Shown here piece by piece: positions 61,305 through 64,000 of a DNA stretch of 64,000 nucleotides. The stretch is from Hymenobacter aerilatus. GTDB lineage: Bacteria; Bacteroidota; Bacteroidia; Cytophagales; Hymenobacteraceae. Made by a program: the position numbers and the translations under genes. The stretch's first letter is position 1. Every line of letters begins with the position of its first letter. The stretch covers positions 1 to 64,000 of the forward strand of contig NZ_CP095054.1 of the NCBI RefSeq assembly GCF_022921095.1, read 5' to 3'. The notes below the pieces were generated by a model that did no database searches, was not told where the DNA came from, and was given only the letters and a program-made list of their open reading frames with translations.

Positions 61305-61436
61305 ATGAAGAGTTGCTGTCAGGAGGCCGGTGCGCCGCCCCCCCGTGGGCCGGGCCGTCGCTGGCTGTCCTACCTGCTCTACGCCGGGCTGGCTGCCGCG
61401 CTGGGCTTCGTGCTCTGGCAGCAGTGGCAGGCGTAG
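61305..61436 (+). CDS. 43-residue Cys-head membrane microprotein
   Basis: From ATG 61305 to TAG 61434–61436. The product starts MKSCCQEAG (vicinal Cys pair), has a Pro/Arg-rich short linker, and one hydrophobic helix (WLSYLLYAGLAAALGFVLW), ending in QQWQA. The layout of metal-ligand head plus single anchor matches the small gene at 7066 with His instead of Cys. It sits between metal genes. It could be a metal chaperone or a partner of a pump. I know of no defined family. Confidence 0.55.
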   Translation: MKSCCQEAGAPPPRGPGRRWLSYLLYAGLAAALGFVLWQQWQA

Positions 61437-61485
61437 GCCCCAACGGCCTTTTCGGCCCCGCATTTCCCATTCCATACCCGTTTTC

Positions 61486-62433
61486 ATGAACCGCTTTCTT
61501 GTTCCGCTGCTGGCCGCTGCCAGCATTTTCACCGTTGCCAGCTGCTCCTCGGATTCGTCCAGCAGCAGCGCCACCAACACCGTTACCACGCCCACCGGCA
61601 CCGCGCCCGACAGCACGGCCGCGCACGCCGGAGGCCACACCTACGCCTGCCCCATGCACCCGGAGGTGACCAGCACCAAGCCCGGCGAGAAGTGCCCCAA
61701 GTGCGGCATGGAGCTGGTCCACAACGACCAGGTGAGCAACGGCAAAAGCTACCAGATACAGTTCGAGCCGAAGCCCATGCAGCTGGTGGCCGGCCAGCCC
61801 GCCACGCTGACCTATACCCCGCAGGAAGTCGGCAACGAGAAAGCACCGGTGCCGCTGGCGGTGGTGCACGAGAAGAAAATCCACCTCATCATCGTCCGCA
61901 AAGACCTGTCGGTGTTCGACCATGAGCACCCCGAGTTCACGGCTGATGGCAACTACAAAGTACCGTTTACCTTCCCCAAGGGCGGTGAGTACGTGCTGTT
62001 TCAGGACTACACGCCCGACGGCAGCGGCCACCAGCTCGGCCGCCAGGTGGTGAGCGTGCAGGGCCCCAAGTACACGCCCGTCAAGTTCAGCAAAGACCAG
62101 CTGCAGTGGAGCAAGAATGGCTATCAGGCTACCCTCGCATTTGACAAAGAGCTGAAAGTTGGCCAGCTGCTGGGCATGAAAATCAGCCTGAGCAAGAATG
62201 GGCAGCCGGTGACGGACCTGGATAAGTACCTCGGGGCGCTGGGCCACGTGGTGGTCATCAGCGAAGACACCGAGCGCTACCTGCACGTGCACCCCAACGA
62301 CCAGGCCGACAAGGGCCCGGTCATCGGCTTCAACACCAACTTCGAAAAGCCCGGCCTGTACCGCGTTTTCCTGCAATTCAACCACGGCGGGCAGATTCAC
62401 ACCGGCGACTTCACCATCAACGTGAAGGCCTAG
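61486..62433 (+). CDS. Lipoprotein with heavy-metal-binding CPMHPE domain
   Basis: A 315-residue lipoprotein (lipobox VASC) with a heavy-metal-binding domain near residues 45–75: YACPMHPEVTS...CPKCGMELV, the typical CPMHPE...CPKCGM pattern. The following 200 residues are beta-rich with LVAGQPATLTYTPQEVGN and YVLFQDYTPDGSGHQ, likely an immunoglobulin-like fold. It likely binds Cu or Zn in the periplasm. The ATG at 61486 gives the signal peptide (MNRFLVPLLAAAS). Confidence 0.85.
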   Translation: MNRFLVPLLAAASIFTVASCSSDSSSSSATNTVTTPTGTAPDSTAAHAGGHTYACPMHPEVTSTKPGEKCPKCGMELVHNDQVSNGKSYQIQFEPKPMQLVAGQPATLTYTPQEVGNEKAPVPLAVVHEKKIHLIIVRKDLSVFDHEHPEFTADGNYKVPFTFPKGGEYVLFQDYTPDGSGHQLGRQVVSVQGPKYTPVKFSKDQLQWSKNGYQATLAFDKELKVGQLLGMKISLSKNGQPVTDLDKYLGALGHVVVISEDTERYLHVHPNDQADKGPVIGFNTNFEKPGLYRVFLQFNHGGQIHTGDFTINVKA

Positions 62434-62483
62434 CCCGCGCCCATACACCTCATTTTTTCACCTTCAATCCCAACCCAAACCCC

Positions 62484-63311
62484 ATGAAAAAGTCTGCATT
62501 TATCCTCGCCGCCCTCTGTTCGGGCACCCTGCTGCTGGGCAGCTGCAACGCCGACAAATCGGCCGACTCCACGGCTACTGAGACGACCTCGGCCACGGCC
62601 GACACCACCGCTGCGGGCGGCGACATGGCCGGCATGGACCATTCGACAATGGCGGACGGTGCCGCCGGCGCTTCGCCCCTGATGGCCTCCATGAACGACA
62701 TGATGGCTAAGATGGACGCCATGAAAATGAAGGGCAACACCGACCACGACTTTGCCCACATGATGCTGGAGCACCACAAGGGCGCGGTGGCCATGGCCGA
62801 CATCGAGCTGCGCGACGGCAAGGATGCCACCATGCGCCAGATGGCCGAAAAAATCAAGGCCGACCAGCAGAAGGAAATCGGCGAAATGGAGCCTATTGCC
62901 GAGCGCCTCGACTCGGCCCCGACCAACTACAAGCCCCAGGACCCGGCCGACCCCTTCACCGCCCAGATGAAGGCCTCGATGGACGGGATGATGAAAAACA
63001 TGCCCCAGATGGTGGCGGACCCCGACATGAACTTCAACATGCTCATGACGGTGCACCACCAGAGCGCCGTGGACATGGCCAAAGCCGAGCTGGCCCACGG
63101 CAAGGACAGCAAGCTCAAGGAGATGGCGCAAATGATGATTGACGCCCAGCAGAAGGAAATCCAGCAGTTCAAGGACTGGCACACCAAGAACGAGGGCAAG
63201 ATGAAGACCTCGGCCGCCGTGTACGAGTGCCCGATGGGCTGCGAAGGCAGCCGCAGCAACAAGCCCGGCAAGTGCCCCACCTGCGAGATGGATTTGGTCA
63301 AAAAAGCCTAA
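62484..63311 (+). CDS. DUF305 lipoprotein fused to a metal-binding domain
   Basis: A 275-residue lipoprotein (LLLGSC). Two DUF305 repeats (FAHMMLEHHKGAVAMADIELRDGKD and FNMLMTVHHQSAVDMAKAELAHGKD), many Met residues near the N-terminal repeat (MASMNDMMAKMDAMKMK), and a C-terminal heavy-metal-binding module (VYECPMGCEG...KCPTCEMDLV). The fusion of both domains in one protein is unusual compared with the other two DUF305 genes here. It begins 50 bp after the previous gene. Confidence 0.9.
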   Translation: MKKSAFILAALCSGTLLLGSCNADKSADSTATETTSATADTTAAGGDMAGMDHSTMADGAAGASPLMASMNDMMAKMDAMKMKGNTDHDFAHMMLEHHKGAVAMADIELRDGKDATMRQMAEKIKADQQKEIGEMEPIAERLDSAPTNYKPQDPADPFTAQMKASMDGMMKNMPQMVADPDMNFNMLMTVHHQSAVDMAKAELAHGKDSKLKEMAQMMIDAQQKEIQQFKDWHTKNEGKMKTSAAVYECPMGCEGSRSNKPGKCPTCEMDLVKKA

Positions 63312-63342
63312 TCCCACTCCAAATACACCGCTACAGTCCTCC

Positions 63343-63870
63343 ATGAAAATGCTTCGCACCCTCTTCGCCGCGCTGGCTTTGCTGGCCGCCGCGCCCCTCG
63401 CCCACGCCCAGCACGCCGAAATAGCGGCGGGCGAAACCCACGCTCACGTAGCCCCCCACGGCGGCGTGGTGCGCTCGGCCAGCCCCTACCACCTGGAGCT
63501 GGTGGCCCAGCCCACCGAGTTGGCTTTTTACCTGCTGGGAGCCAAGATGAGTGCCGTGCCCAACAAGGGCATGAGCGGCTCGGTGCTGGTGCAGCTGACC
63601 ACCAATGCCACCGTGACCGTGCCGCTGGCCCTGGCCGGCGACGACCACCTCACGGCCAAGCTGCCCGCCGGGGCCAAGGTGCGCACGGCCATCGTGACGC
63701 TGAACACGGCCGATGGCAAAGCCCTGACCGTGCGCTTCGACAAGCTGGACGAGGCCCACGGCCACAAAGCCGTGGGCGCGGCTTTCGCCTGCCCCATGCA
63801 CCCCGAAGTGGCCGCCACCGCGCCGGGCAAATGCCCGAAGTGCGGCATGGCGCTGGTCAAAAAATCCTAG
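63343..63870 (+). CDS. Secreted protein with C-terminal CPMHPE domain
   Basis: A 175-residue secreted protein (signal peptide ending AHAQ) with a His-containing N-terminal region (GETHAHVAPHGG), a beta-rich middle, and a C-terminal heavy-metal-binding domain FACPMHPEVAATAPGKCPKCGMALV. It is the third protein with this metal module in a row. The module is at the C-terminus here and in the previous gene, but N-terminal in the one before. Confidence 0.85.
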   Translation: MKMLRTLFAALALLAAAPLAHAQHAEIAAGETHAHVAPHGGVVRSASPYHLELVAQPTELAFYLLGAKMSAVPNKGMSGSVLVQLTTNATVTVPLALAGDDHLTAKLPAGAKVRTAIVTLNTADGKALTVRFDKLDEAHGHKAVGAAFACPMHPEVAATAPGKCPKCGMALVKKS

Positions 63871-63913
63871 CTACCGGCGCGGTCCGACTCCGGGCCGCCC
63901 TTCGTGTCCCGCT

Positions 63914-63940
63914 CCCCTCCGTCGGCTGCCGGCGGAGGGG
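63914..63940. repeat. Hairpin after the last metal gene
   Basis: CCCCTCCG (63914–63921) and CGGAGGGG (63933–63940) can pair. There is no T run, so this may be an RNA structure but not a classical terminator. Confidence 0.4.
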
Positions 63941-63955
63941 CCAGCGGCCTAACTC

Positions 63956-64000
63956 ATGCTTATGAACAATCTTCCCATTCGCCAGCGCCGGTTCAGGCTC
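63956..64000 (+). CDS. Possible start of the next gene (truncated by window)
   Basis: An open frame starts with ATG 63956 (alternative ATG 63962 in frame) and reads MLMNNLPIRQRRFRL to the window edge. Too short to identify. It follows the metal operon by 85 bp on the same strand. Confidence 0.3.
   Translation, partial: MLMNNLPIRQRRFRL

Noticed and set aside
63914..63940. Terminator after the last metal gene
   Set aside because: The hairpin has no T run on either strand, so only a repeat is reported.
1..64000. Insertion sequences, integrase, rRNA or tRNA genes
   Set aside because: No transposase or integrase motifs were seen and no RNA gene was recognised; tRNA detection by eye is limited, so a dedicated scan could still find one.

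Overview
The window is GC-rich DNA from a member of the Bacteroidota, most likely Hymenobacter or a close relative. The evidence is a traE–traN transfer operon of the CTnDOT type, MobA/MobB/MobC mobilisation genes, LytTR two-component pairs, DUF3945 and DUF3991/TOPRIM proteins, and promoters with the Bacteroidota -7 element TAnnTTTG. It is a conjugative plasmid or integrative conjugative element carrying metal-resistance cargo. No integrase, transposase, rRNA or tRNA was seen, so plasmid versus integrated element cannot be decided here.

Layout. 0–7.4 kb: rightward divalent-metal operon (TolC, RND adaptor, NicO-like membrane protein, His-rich Zn/Cd P-type ATPase, DUF305 lipoprotein, ZIP transporter), then very small genes including a 32-residue His-rich membrane microprotein and a lone CxxxC metal-binding domain. 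7.9–12.7 kb: zinc-finger protein, DUF3991/TOPRIM protein and DUF3945 protein. 12.9–14.2 kb: mercury cassette (ArsR-type repressor, MerTP fusion, Cys-rich protein). 14.2–17.5 kb: leftward mobC–mobB–mobA. 17.5–18.2 kb: noncoding region with nested inverted repeats (candidate oriT) and an AT-rich array of GCAAC/GCAACTTT repeats in front of parA. 18.2–19.8 kb: parA and a DUF3408-like protein. 19.9–28.3 kb: regulatory and metabolic insert (TPR histidine kinase and LytTR regulator, alpha/beta hydrolase, di-haem cytochrome, ECF sigma factor, LytS/LytR-type pair). 28.8–39.0 kb: transfer operon (traE, F, G, I, a second traI-like gene, J, K, M, N plus accessory genes). 39.0–44.2 kb: leftward toxin–antitoxin and modification genes (AbiEii pair, Fic with two VbhA-like proteins, HTH protein, DUF4942 methyltransferase). 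44.8–48.9 kb: arsenic operon. 49–52.7 kb: probable defence or nuclease genes (DUF4238, membrane-anchored Mrr-like nuclease, a second putative nuclease). 52.8–63.9 kb: copper and metal cluster (DUF4396, DUF305, CopA, cupredoxin, metal-sensing AraC, His-rich protein, CPMHPE-type metal-binding proteins), with an FRG-domain gene and a trypsin-like protease embedded in it.

How it fits together. The mob and tra genes move the element, parA and the repeat region probably maintain it, toxin–antitoxin genes stabilise it, and metal genes give the host the benefit. Two signals go beyond standard annotation. First, unrelated proteins of the mobile backbone (Fic toxin, AbiEii toxin, DUF3945, relaxase, more weakly DUF3991) end in a similar basic C-terminal tail of the KRRGPKL type, which could be a type IV secretion signal. 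Second, a 32-bp motif with an invariant 11-bp core occurs in three intergenic regions of the copper cluster and looks like the binding site of one shared regulator.
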